This document shows, one piece after another, positions 10,264-21,600 of a DNA stretch of 64,000 bases. Both the position numbers and the translations under genes were made by a program. Numbering within the stretch: the first letter of the stretch is position 1; every line of letters starts with the position of its first letter. A model generated the notes under the pieces. It did no database searches. It worked only from the letters and a program-made list of their open reading frames with translations, and was not told the origin of the DNA. The stretch is from Vitellaria paradoxa (lineage: Eukaryota; Streptophyta; Magnoliopsida; Ericales; Sapotaceae): positions 7,198,516 to 7,262,515 of the forward strand of contig CM034233.1 in NCBI GenBank assembly GCA_019916065.1, written 5' to 3'.

Positions 10264-10567
10264 GGAAAAATGATATTTTTACAATATTTTTTTATAACAT
10301 TATTTTACAACATATAAAACGACGTCATTTTGGACCATTGTATCATGCCACCCGAGATTTTTACACCCTCTCTCTGATATTTTTTTACAATATACTGGTC
10401 ATGACCGTCATGACCAGTATATTGTAAAAAAAATGTCAGAGAGAGGGTGTAAAAATCTCGGGTGTCATGACCAGTATATTTTTACACTATACTGGTCATG
10501 ATACCAGTTCATTTTAGATGTTGTAAAATGATATTAGAAAAAAGTATTGTAAACGTAGCATTACTCT
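10264..10567. mobile_element. MITE with a nested 56-bp hairpin
   Basis: The outer ends are imperfect inverted repeats of about 65 bp sharing TTTACAATA, CATTATTTTACAACAT-like and TAAAAYGA blocks. Inside, 10349-10404 and 10408-10464 form a near-perfect inverted repeat of about 56 bp around a 3-bp spacer (arm starts CACCCGAGATTTTTACACCC). A further copy of TCATGACCAGTATA and of ACTGGTCATGA follows at 10465-10501, so the stem sequence is partly repeated. Confidence 0.85.
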
Positions 10568-10804
10568 ATATATCAGCAGCGGCAGAGTAATATTACTGGT
10601 CGGTTTGGTGCTTACTTGGCTCAATCTTCTCCATTATTTTTCTCCAAAACGTTGCCCAAAAATTCTAAAGTTTTAATGTCACCTGGTTATTATACTCTCA
10701 TGATGGACTGCTAAGAACCAGATTGCCTTTTCCTTTTTTTTTTTTTTAAACAACTAATACTTCATCCACCAGAAAAGAGCAAAGGGCATGCTTTTGCAAC
10801 TCTC

Positions 10805-10959
10805 GGCCTGTTTAGTTGGTCAAATTTTGATCAAAAAATACAATAAAAATAAAAAAATATGACATAAAGATGATAGGTGTTAAAATTTTATTGATAGAAA
10901 ATACAAAAAGTAGTTAAAATTTGATAACTTTTGATAAAATTTGATAGGTCAAACAGGCC
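10805..10959. mobile_element. Short MITE with GGCCTGTTTAGTTGGTCAAA termini
   Basis: GGCCTGTTTAGTTGGTCAAA at the left is inverted at the right as TTTGATAGGTCAAACAGGCC. The 155-bp interior also reads as an imperfect palindrome (repeated TTTTGATAAAATTT). Confidence 0.75.
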
Positions 10960-11006
10960 TCTATTTTTATTTTACCTTTCCATTTTGGGACCGGACGGAT
11001 CTCAAT

Positions 11007-11161
11007 GGGGGTGTTTGGTTGGAAAAAAATTAGCAAAAAAGTATAGAAAAAGTACAAAGATTTGATGTAAATATAATATGTGGTAAAATTTAATTAAAAA
11101 AATTATAAACTTTTTATAATTTTTAATAAATTTTAATATTTAATTGGTGGCCAAACAGCCC
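11007..11161. mobile_element. Short MITE with GGGTGTTTGGTTGG termini
   Basis: Left GGGGGTGTTTGGTTGG and right TTGGTGGCCAAACAGCCC are imperfect inverted repeats 155 bp apart. The interior is AT-only and similar in style to the neighbouring MITE at 10805-10959. Confidence 0.6.
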
Positions 11162-11280
11162 AATATTTCTACCCCTTGTTGTCTCAACTGGGTATGTACA
11201 TATGTACATTGTGCTTACTCCTCTTTCAAAAACTTTCTACGCCATCTATAACATTATCACTTTTTTCCTTCGGTTAATAA

Positions 11281-11446
11281 GTTTATTTGGAATTGTATAA
11301 AAGTGTATAAAATAAAATAAAATTATAAAAGTAAATATCTCGTAATCCATGTAATGAGTAAAGAATTTAAATTTTGCTGTCTCGTAATTCATATTTGTAG
11401 AGATTTATAAGATTTTATTTTATTTTGTTTAGTTCCAAACGGAACC
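11281..11446. mobile_element. MITE, family B copy 1
   Basis: About 165 bp from GTTTATTTGGAATTGTATAA to GTTTAGTTCCAAACGGAACC. The motif TCTCGTAATYCAT occurs twice inside. The same element is found inverted at about 54118-54282, and a shorter relative at 13552-13690. Confidence 0.75.
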
Positions 11447-11690
11447 ATTATTTGTACTTAAGGCAGTTAATATCAAATGTCGGTTTGTATTCACTGAGTA
11501 TATTTAAAGTGATAAAAAATAACATAAAATATGATTTAAAAAATTTTTTTGCGTTTTGTGTACGTATTTCAAATCGTATTTTTTTAAAGATGAATAGTAT
11601 GATTTCTGTTTCTGATAGATTGGAATTCCGTAACTCCGTTTGGACGAATTTAAAATTTTGTATCAGTCACAACACTACAATTCGTCGAAA

Positions 11691-11815
11691 CGGTTTCTAC
11701 AATCTGTTTGGACAAAAATTGACTGTGCAAATCCGTCTGAACGGTTTCTACAATCTGTTTGGACAAAAATTGACTGTGCAAATCCGTCTGAACGGTTTCT
11801 ACAATCTATGAGAAC
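11691..11815. repeat. 51-bp tandem repeat, about 2.4 copies
   Basis: Units begin CGGTTTCTACAATCTGTTTG at 11691, 11742 and 11793, the last truncated. The first two units differ at their start but are otherwise nearly identical. Because 51 is a multiple of three, all frames stay open and give repetitive peptides; there is no other coding evidence. Confidence 0.85.
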
Positions 11816-11832
11816 GATTTCTACGATTTCAT

Positions 11833-12981
11833 AAAAAATAGTCAAAGTAAGTGTCATTCGGTAAATTGAGAATCCATTGTGAGAATGGCGAAAAAAATTT
11901 TACTATTTGATTAATCGAATTCTAGTTATTAATTTTTTTAAAAAGATATTGAACTTTTTTAAAATTTTGAGGAGGTAAAGAATATATCAAAATTTAATAC
12001 ATCAAACGCACCCATTGCAGCACACATTACGCGTATTCGTACACAATAATGACTTGATCAATATTGTGCTGCGCGTGCGCGGTGGTCAACTCCTAGTCAA
12101 TAATTTTTTTTTTTAAATTACGATGTGATATATAATTATGCATCAATCATAGGGTCTATTTGTAGTGTTATAAAGTAAATAAATAAAATCATAAATTTTA
12201 AATTATCAAATGCTTGATGTTTCTCGAGAGGGTAAAAAATTTAATTAAAACTAAAAAAATTAGTAAAAATTAAAGAAAATTAAAAAATTTTAAAAAATTT
12301 TAGTATTAAAATATTAGAAAAAATTAAAATTTTTTACAGAAAATTAAAGCTTTTTTATTAAATTTAGCCCTCTAAATTTAGAATTAATTAAAAGAAATAA
12401 CATATTATAATTCATTTTTATTATAATAACATCATGGTGATATCTTTTTTTCAATAGCTTTTCATTTCTCGAAAACATTTGGGTTTCATTTGACAATGGT
12501 AACTAGAACTTCTAGTTACTAATTTTTTGTCTTTTTTTTATAATGAGTAAAGTTAACCTCTTATAATTACCTAAAAAAAAAAAAAAGTTAACCTTTTATA
12601 TTTTATATTTTTTAAATATTAAATGATAAAATATCAAATTAATAAAAAATTAAAAAATTAACCGTTAAAAAATTAATTTTTTCTTTTAACACAAAAAAAT
12701 TAATTTTTTATAATTAAATAATAATTATTAACTTTTACTTAAAAAAAAAAAAACTATTTTTTTTTCTTTCCTAACCAAGCCGTAAAAGGCCGTGATGTCA
12801 ACTGAGCGAAAGGGTGTGACCCTACGGAAGCTTTTAAAGTTAGATGGAACCAATTTAACTGGGGGCTTTAAGGTAAAATTTATATATAAGTATCTCCTTT
12901 CAATTGCTCAATTTCCCAAATCCTTCATCAAAAGATTTGCACAGAATCCGATCACAAAATACAGTCAAATCACGGGTTTTA
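11833..12981. other. Intergenic, AT-rich, no gene seen
   Basis: Long A/T-only stretches with fragments resembling MITE interiors. The 67-codon frame near 12792 has no supporting features. Confidence 0.5.
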
Positions 12982-13165
12982 GGATGGTACAATAAATTTT
13001 ACACTATAAGAACTATAGTAAAATATTTAAAGGTCAGGATTTAATTAAAAATTATAATAAATACTATAATAAATATTATTTGACAAAATCAATAACTTTT
13101 GATCAAATCTTGATCTTTAGATACTTTACGGCAATCCTTACAGTATAAAATCTAATGTAGTATCC
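12982..13165. mobile_element. MITE with about 70-bp imperfect inverted repeats
   Basis: The left end GGATGGTACAATAAATTTTA and the inverse of the right end (GGATACTACATTAGATTTTA) match at most positions. The match continues through ACTRTAAG, GTAAARTAT and AAAGRTCARGATTT. The 184-bp element is nearly all inverted repeat. Confidence 0.75.
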
Positions 13166-13551
13166 TAGAACCACCAAATCACTTAGTTTTGAGAGAGAAA
13201 TGTCTTTGGGTTCGGAATATTCTTGCTAAAAATAATTATTTTTTTTTTCTAGAGGTATCTAAAAGGTTGTTTAAAGTGTCAAAAAAATTAAAAAAAAAAA
13301 AAAAGAATAAAAGTTAGTATTAATGTGATGGAAAAGTTATACGCGACAAAATTTTATTAAAAAAATTTAAAAAATTTTAAAACTTCTTGAAAAAAGAAAA
13401 TCCACGGAACCTAAAATTATTACAAAGCTAGGAAGAGGGTAAGAAAAGAACTAGGGCCTTCTCTACCTTACACTACGGTGCTCCACCGAGCAGTGCAACG
13501 AGTAGATGGCAGCTAATTCTCTCGCCTGCGGACTACACACCAAACCCTTTT

Positions 13552-13690
13552 TGGCACTGTTTGGAGTTAAAAAAAATATAAAATTTTACAAATTTTTATA
13601 AATACAAATTACGATGATACAAATTTAAATTGTTAACTTACTACACAAAATATGAGATACTAATTTTTACAAATTCATACAATTCCAAAT
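13552..13690. mobile_element. MITE, family B copy 3 (short, diverged)
   Basis: Runs from GGCACTGTTTGGAGTTAAAA to ATACAATTCCAAAT and shares ACAAATTACGA and the TTAACTTACTACACAAA-like block with the copy at 54118-54282. Confidence 0.6.
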
Positions 13691-13904
13691 TATATCAATC
13701 ATTCCGACGTTATGCTGGATTATATGGATTGGCGGATAAGATTTAAATGTTTACGAACGCAGTCGCAATTCTGAACTAATTAATTAAAATTGAATTTGGG
13801 TTTATAATATATATTTTCTTGCGTTTTTTAGGTCACCAGGGTCCCCGTTCTCACCACCTAAAATCAAGACATCCCGTTTCTCAAAATTGAATTCTGATAT
13901 TTAA

Positions 13905-14115
13905 GGTGTTATTTGGTTTGTATTTTGATTTTTTATTTTTTGTTTCTGTTTTTTTACTTTTTGTTTTATGTTTTAAAAATCTCAAAATATGATAAAAAAA
14001 AAGAAAACCCAATTACTTTGACATTCTCTCTTTTCTATATTTTAAGATTCTTTTTTTTTTTGAATTAAAAATGCTCAAAATAATTTTTTTTCATTTTACA
14101 TTTCAAATATAAACC
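13905..14115. mobile_element. MITE, family D, partial copy
   Basis: Begins AAGGTGTTATTTGGTTTGTA like the three fuller copies at 25258, 30843 and 32821, and carries the diagnostic ATTTTTTATTTTTTGTTTCTG and TCTCAAAATA blocks. The right terminus is not clearly present. Confidence 0.5.
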
Positions 14116-14858
14116 CGTGTAGCGGAAGAAAAGTTTGATCTGTCTCTTTCTCCTCCCGACACCAGTTAAGCTCCGATAACTGCAGCATCAAGCACTGATT
14201 AGTTAAATTTTCAAGTCATCTATTAATATGCAAGTCAAAACAAACTCCTAAAGGAAGATAAAAGAAAACAAAAAAGAGAATAGGAAGAAAAAAAAAATCA
14301 AATCTGAGAACAAACCAGCAACATTCACGTCTCTGTATCTATTAATTGTACATCTTTTATAATAAATCACAAAACTAACACTATGGTTATTCTCTCTATT
14401 CCTTCATAAAATAAGACAAATAAAACCATGCGCCAGAAAGGCTTCAATTCGCATGTCCCCTCTGGCAGTGGCAAGAGATAACCACTCAAGGAACAGCCAG
14501 TGGTCTCAGTGAAAGATTGAACTTAAGACAACATGGATTCCGATTATAAAGATAGCACAACCAGATTGCAAGCCTACATGGTCCAAAGGAATATGGAATT
14601 GCGAAGTAAAATAAATAAATAAAGCCAACATTGTACATAATTCTTTCTTTTTGATACACATAATCACAGTTACCTTCCAAGAAAAGTCAACTTGCTCTGC
14701 TTTGAAAACTACCAAGCAGACATGCATCAAACTAAAGAAAATGATTTCCTTGAATCATTTTGTCATTGCATGCCTTAACACCACCTCAACATTTCCATTA
14801 CATACACGTACATACATGCAATTAAAGATAGGTGAACAAAAAAATATTTCATAAACTA
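14116..14858. other. Downstream flank of IPK1, no other gene seen
   Basis: This is the 3' side of the minus-strand IPK1 gene and should contain its 3' UTR. Short overlapping frames on both strands are not supported. Confidence 0.5.
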
Positions 14859-15555
14859 CTATGTATTACCAGCAGGATTTCCAGCATGAGAAGCATCTTC
14901 AATTGTGTTGGATTGATCTTGATATCCAGTTCCATAAGCCTCAATGCCTGTAGCTTTTTCTGCTTGATGCTCTCTTTTCACCCTCTGCCTGTAGAAGTCC
15001 ACTATCTCTTGGTCTAATTTGTAGTAGTGTGGCATCCTCTTAAAAGGTTTCAGATCCAGGTCAATGAAAGATGCCTAGTAAATTGCAACTTCATGAGGTA
15101 TAAATACGGCAGAAAGGAATTTTCAAATACATATACATATATATGGCAGATAAGACATTACAAATTGAAAATTCAACTTCTATTATTCTATATTGGAAAA
15201 TTTAACGATTAAAAAAAAAAATAAGATCATCAGGAGAAAAAATGAGGATATTTCAGTTGATCTGAAATTTATTGTTTATTTCATATTATGAGAAATTATT
15301 TGTAATCGACGGAGAATTTCAGAATTCCTAGAAACCATGCCAACATTTTTGTGGAGGGGGAGGAACAATGTCCAACTTCTAAGTACTCCATTGTAAAGAT
15401 GAGTCCATGATTTCAGGAAATTACAGTTTCGTATGATTCTCAAACACCTCTGATATTGAAAAATAGATACCTATTTGATGCAGAGAAATAGACAGAGAGA
15501 AATATGATCCTACGCTCTGATGCCAATTTGATGCAGGATGGGAAGTGAGAAATAG

Positions 15556-15617
<62 letters not shown>

Positions 15618-18600
15618 GGTAAAAAAGTAAGAAGGGAAGGAGAAGAGAGGGAAGAAAAGAAGATAAAGAGAAAAGATGAGGGAAAACTTCTATTCAATTC
15701 ATTCTAGACCACCAAATACAAACTATCAATAACCTTTTCATAAGTTATACTGATTAGGAACTCAATAGACAAACATTAAGGACACAGAAACATCAATGAC
15801 CAACAAAGACCCAAAAGACATTAAAAACCTTATTAAAAGCTTAATCAAGGAGATTGAATTTCATCAACCAAGACTATAAATCCCAATGACATCAATTGAA
15901 CTCAACTCCATACCCTAACCAACACTAACACATTCATCTCCCTCATCAGCCTCACACTGAAATTTTAAATGACAGGTCTAAATAGGCTGCATACCTTGTA
16001 ATCAAAACTTTGCTTGGTTGATCCAAGAAATACATGGTATGGAGATTCCACATCTCCAGGTACCCTAGGCCTAAAACTAATCATCAAGCTCACATCCTTT
16101 GCAGTTGCAGCTATCAAATAGTCCTTCACTATCTTCAAACTACCATCCAAACGTTCATCCAAAGGCAAACGTTCATCCAAAGGCATTGAATGGAAATATT
16201 TATATTTGTCTGTGAGTTTGTCATCACCTAGATCTCTACACACAAGACAAGGCTGAGAAATAATGTCATAATATGCATGAATTGCCCCTTCTATATCAAA
16301 AATATCAAGCTTCTGAACTTTGAGAAGCTGGTCTAGCAATCCCGATCCGTAAACAGCTTCAGTGACAAGGTGGAGGAAACTCGTTGTCCGCAAGCCCTCA
16401 TCTGCGCGAATCACATGCTTGAGATTATGTTCAAATGTTTTGTCAGTCATAGAACTAGTACAGTCTGCCCCACCACCCAACTCCCCAAATATCCGGGTTC
16501 CATTCAAGAATACACTGAAATTGTTCTGCGGGTTAAGAAAGAGAGCTTTGATTGCTGTATGTACTCTGTCTTTGGATCCAGAGAACAAATCCAGTGGATC
16601 ATATTTACTTTCTTCAGATATCTGAGAGAAACAAAGGACATGTTTGAGCCAAAAACAATTAACCTGAAAAATAACTAAGATAACTAAGTGGTGGCATCAG
16701 ATTCAACATGAAATCAGGCTGAAATTATATTGAACACGTCAGGCTCCAATTGCACCACAGCAACTATGAATGGTGATCCAGTAATACACTTCAACTAAGA
16801 GATCCCTCCCATTGTAAATTAGCTTCAAGAAAACATAGTAAAGAAAGATGGTACCTTGTTGGTAAGCTTTTTCAGTGACTGGTGCATTTTGAAACGAGGT
16901 ATACTCTTTTTAACAGCATTTTCATCACGTATAAATCTGGAAACTGGGAGAAATCCACATTTTGGCTGCTCTTCAAAAAGAAGAAAATTGTTGGGGGGTA
17001 AACAAAAAGATAAGAAATGAAACCATGATAATTATTGAGGGAAAGCACCTTTATCTCAACACATATGCAGTTCTGCCCTATAAGATTACCTGGTGAACAA
17101 AGATTACATCAAAGTACAGCTCATAAGAAAGATGCATTAAGTCATAAAAGATAACTAGTTTTTAAAATTACATGATTAAAAAAAAAATCATACCAACTGT
17201 TAAAAATCAAAAGCTTTAATTTCTTTGTCTACATTATATAAGAACTTTTCTTCGAAATTTAAGTTGTAGACATATGCATGCATATTCTCCCATGATCACC
17301 CCAGTCATGTTTTCCTCAAGCATGCCATGATAAGATTGATAAGCAACTAACCCAAACTAAGTGAAACAAGCAAAATTTTTCAAACACAACAGCACAAGGC
17401 CACTCCATAGTGGATAAAACCATATATTGCATTATATACATTGTGGACTTTGACTTTTCAACCTTCACCGGTTTTCTTTGTTCTCTCTTCAACTACTAGC
17501 TTAGCTGCTCCCAGTTGCCTTTACTACTTTTGAGTGTTCCAATAAAGGAGATCCATTTATTGCGCCTATCATCTGCTGGCAACATCTAAGCATCAGTAAT
17601 CTTCTTCCTGATCAAAGTCTTACTCAAGAATATTTGGTCTCCTTCACATTCAACTAGGATATCACCTCGTTACTAGTTTGTGTTGCCCTCAAGCACAAAT
17701 GCCCTGAGGTTTGGACAGAACATGCCACTAGGAAAACTGATGATCAGTTATGTTTTAACCTGTCAGTGATTGTTTACAACAATAAAGCTATCAAGAAAAA
17801 CAACAGATGATTGGCTTCTAATACTTTTAAGGGAAACAGTTATAAACATGATCAAGTTTTGTTCATGAAATGTATGAGTACATTAGAAACAAAACTATGG
17901 ATGCAATTCCACCAAACAAGAAGCCAAATATTAGGATAAGGTGCTCTCAACTTCAAAATTCTTTGACTCTTCCCACCAATGTTTTAATGGAAAGGGGTTT
18001 CATACTACAACTTGGTTATATAATCGAAGGATTCATACCAGCACTCTTCATATGATCTATTGTCTTTCTTCTACCATTAATGGCTCTACTGCTAGGGGTG
18101 TCACTGATCAACCATTTAGCATGTAAATTCAAGTCTAGCATTGTTTTGTCATAGTCAAAAATAATTGTTTAACACATTTATTGGAGACTATCATCTCCAA
18201 GTTGCCTTTTCAATTGCACGGCCAGTTTTGTGACGGGTAAAAACCGTGATTACATAAGTATTACTGGATGCTTTTGCATTGACTTAATAAGAGAAATAAA
18301 TGCAGCTCAAAATCTCCTACCACATGATGAATTACGATAACAAAGTACTAAGCTATAGCCTAAAGCACTACTAGACAAAAGGCCATGTTTCCTGCCCTCT
18401 TACCATGATGCTGATAATAAATGAAGACATGCACTTCTAAAAACTATGCCACAGGGAACTTTCCGTTTATGCTGCAGGCAAAGGATATGATTTTCAAAAG
18501 CACTCAAGGTATAGTAATTACCACGGGGAAAATCGGCATGATCACACATAAGAAGCACAGAATCACAGAGGGTGTTGATCTTGGCATCTTCAACTCGCTG

Positions 18601-21600
18601 AGAGGGAACACTCTTTTCAATCGATTCCAAAAATCCCCTGGATACAGGTATACGACTCTGCCAAATATGAAGGCAACAACACTCAGAAATGTTAACGATG
18701 CCCCATCTGATCATGATGTTGCCAAGGATGATATCAGTGAAAACAAAATGTTTCTGCAGTTTGTATAAAACTTTCACAGACAACGACAAGTATATAACTC
18801 CTCAGGTGACTGGCTAATTCCATATCTTCTAGGGAACAAACCGCTGGATTAAGCCCTTTTCCAGCTTCTCCCTTGAATAGAAAGATGACCAAAGAACAGC
18901 TAATGTCATTCAACAGTTGAGTTCATAGATAATGTGGTAGATACAATTTTAAGGAAACGTCATTATGATTTCATCCGAGAAAGTACAATATATATATGTA
19001 TATGAACAGTGACACCAGAAAGCAAAAATTTCGGGGGCCGTTTAGTAACGCTATAGTTTTTCTATTACGTTTATGCGTTTATGTCTACTGCTTTTTTTTT
19101 TTTTTTTTTGAAATAAAAATTGAAACTGCGTTTCAAAATACAATTTTATTTACAATTATTATTTTTTTATTTTTATAAAATATTTAATTTTACTAGTTTT
19201 TAAAAAATTAATTGAATTTAATAAATATATTTCATATTAATTTAATTTAATTATATTATTTATTAAAAACAATTGAATAAAATATAAGTATTATATCATG
19301 TAATCTAGTAAATATAAAATATATTAATTATAATTTAATTATGTTATTTACTAAAAATAATTGAATAAAATATATTTCATAATAATTTAAATAATTTAAT
19401 TACGATATTTACTAAAAATAATCTAATAAAATATATTTCATATTAAATAAATTAATTTCATTAATTTAATTTAATTATGATATTTATTAAAAATAATTTA
19501 ATAAAATATATTTAATATTAGTTAAATTATTTATTAAATTAAATTTAAATTAATATATCTTATTTTATTATTTATTAAAAATAATTTAATAATATATATT
19601 TCCTATTAATTAAATTAACTAATTTAATTTAATTATTTATTAGAATTAAATTAATAATATATATTACATATTAATTTAATTAATTTAATTTAATTATATT
19701 ATTTATTAAAAATAATTTTAGTTTAATAAAATATTTGAATAAAATAATTTATTTTAATATGATGTAATAAAAATGGACAAAATATTAGAATTGACAAAAT
19801 GTTTACAACAGAGAAGAAAAAAAATAGAGTGAAAACACTTTTTTCTGTTCACATTTTTTTCTGTTTAAACTTTCATTTTTTTAAAAACAAAAAAAAAATA
19901 AACAAATTTAACAAACATATTTCCATTATCAAGTTACAAAATTTTGAAAATATAAACAAAAAAACAGAAAACAAAAACATTACCAAAGAGGGCCTTCAAG
20001 TTTAGAAATAAAGTTGCCTAAAAGAGACAACAGTCAGCCTATAAAAAAAAAAAGATTAAAAGTCAAACTTGCAACTTTAGGGCTCGTTTGACAACACTGT
20101 CATTTTTTTGTTTATATTTATATGTTTATATTTTCTATTTTTTGTTTTTTGTTGTCATTTTTTTCTAAAATAAAAACTGATATTATGTTTAGAAATACAA
20201 TTTTGTTTACAATTATTAATTTTTTATTTTCATAAAATATTTAATTTTATTAATTTTTTAAAAAATTAATTCAATTTAATAAATATATTTCATAATAATT
20301 TAATTTAATTATATTATTTATTAAAAACAATTGAATAAAATATAAGTATTACATCATTTAATCTAGTAAATAAAAAATATATTAATTATAATTTAATTAT
20401 ATTATTTACTAAAAATAATTGAATAAAATATATTTCATAATAATTTAAATAATTTAATTATGATGTTGATTAAAAATAATTTAATAAAATATATTTCATA
20501 TTAAATAAATTAATTATTAAATTAAATTAATTAAATTATGATATTTATTAAAAATAATTTAATCAAATATATTTAATATTAGTTAAATTAATTATTAAAT
20601 TAAATAATTTAATTATAATATTAATTAAAAATAATTTAATAAAATATATTTATATTAATTAAATTATTTATTAAATTAAATTAAATTAATATATTTTATT
20701 TTATTAATTTTTTAAAAATAATTAATAATATATATTTCCTATTAATTAAATTAATTAATTAATTATTTATTTATTTATTAGAAACAGATTAATAATATAT
20801 ATTACATATTAATTTAACTAATTTAATTTAATTATATTATTTATTAAAAACAATTTTAGTTTAATAAAATATTTGAATAAAATAATTTATTTTAATATGA
20901 TGCAACAAACATGAACAAAGTATTAAAATTTACAAAATGTTTGCAATAGAAAAAAAAATAAAGTGAAAACACCTTTTTTTTATTTACGTCTTTCTGTTTA
21001 AGTTTTTATCTGTTTTGAAACAAAAAAACGTAAACAGATTCAACAAACATGTTTCTATTACTAGTTTACAAAATTTTAAAAATATTATCAGAAAAACAGA
21101 AAAAAAGTTACCAAACGGGACCTTAATGTTTACTTATCAAAACTCAGCAACATACCCCAGCATCAACGTGATCAGAACCTAACCATGGGCTCATTATACG
21201 TTGCACATATTCTAGCTGTGCAATTTCCCTTGTCGGGGCCGATACTAGTTCTTTAGTTGCTTTCCATATAAGGCATTCATCCTTTGTGAGAGCTAAAGGG
21301 CCATTCTCACTAACAGACCCATTTTTAGAAGAACCATTACTTCGAACTTTTTGAATGCGTAAAACCTTCCCAGACTGTAAACAACAGAAGATAGAAGATG
21401 TGAGTAACAAACGTACATCACTTCAACTCTAAGAGCCACAGTTATGGAAACAAATAGCACGATTTTTAAAAAATGAAGATTTGGACACGGTAAGAATATG
21501 GTAAAAAACATATAATTTTATATATTTGTGTTATCTACACATATGAACATAACACATGCAACCAAATTAATTCAATACATAATTTAATATACAAAATATA

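Noticed and set aside
18400..18789. Long minus-strand frame of 129 codons
   Set aside because: Only 18522-18657 is real (IPK1 exon 3); the rest is intron read-through, and the plus-strand frame at 18421-18768 is its shadow.
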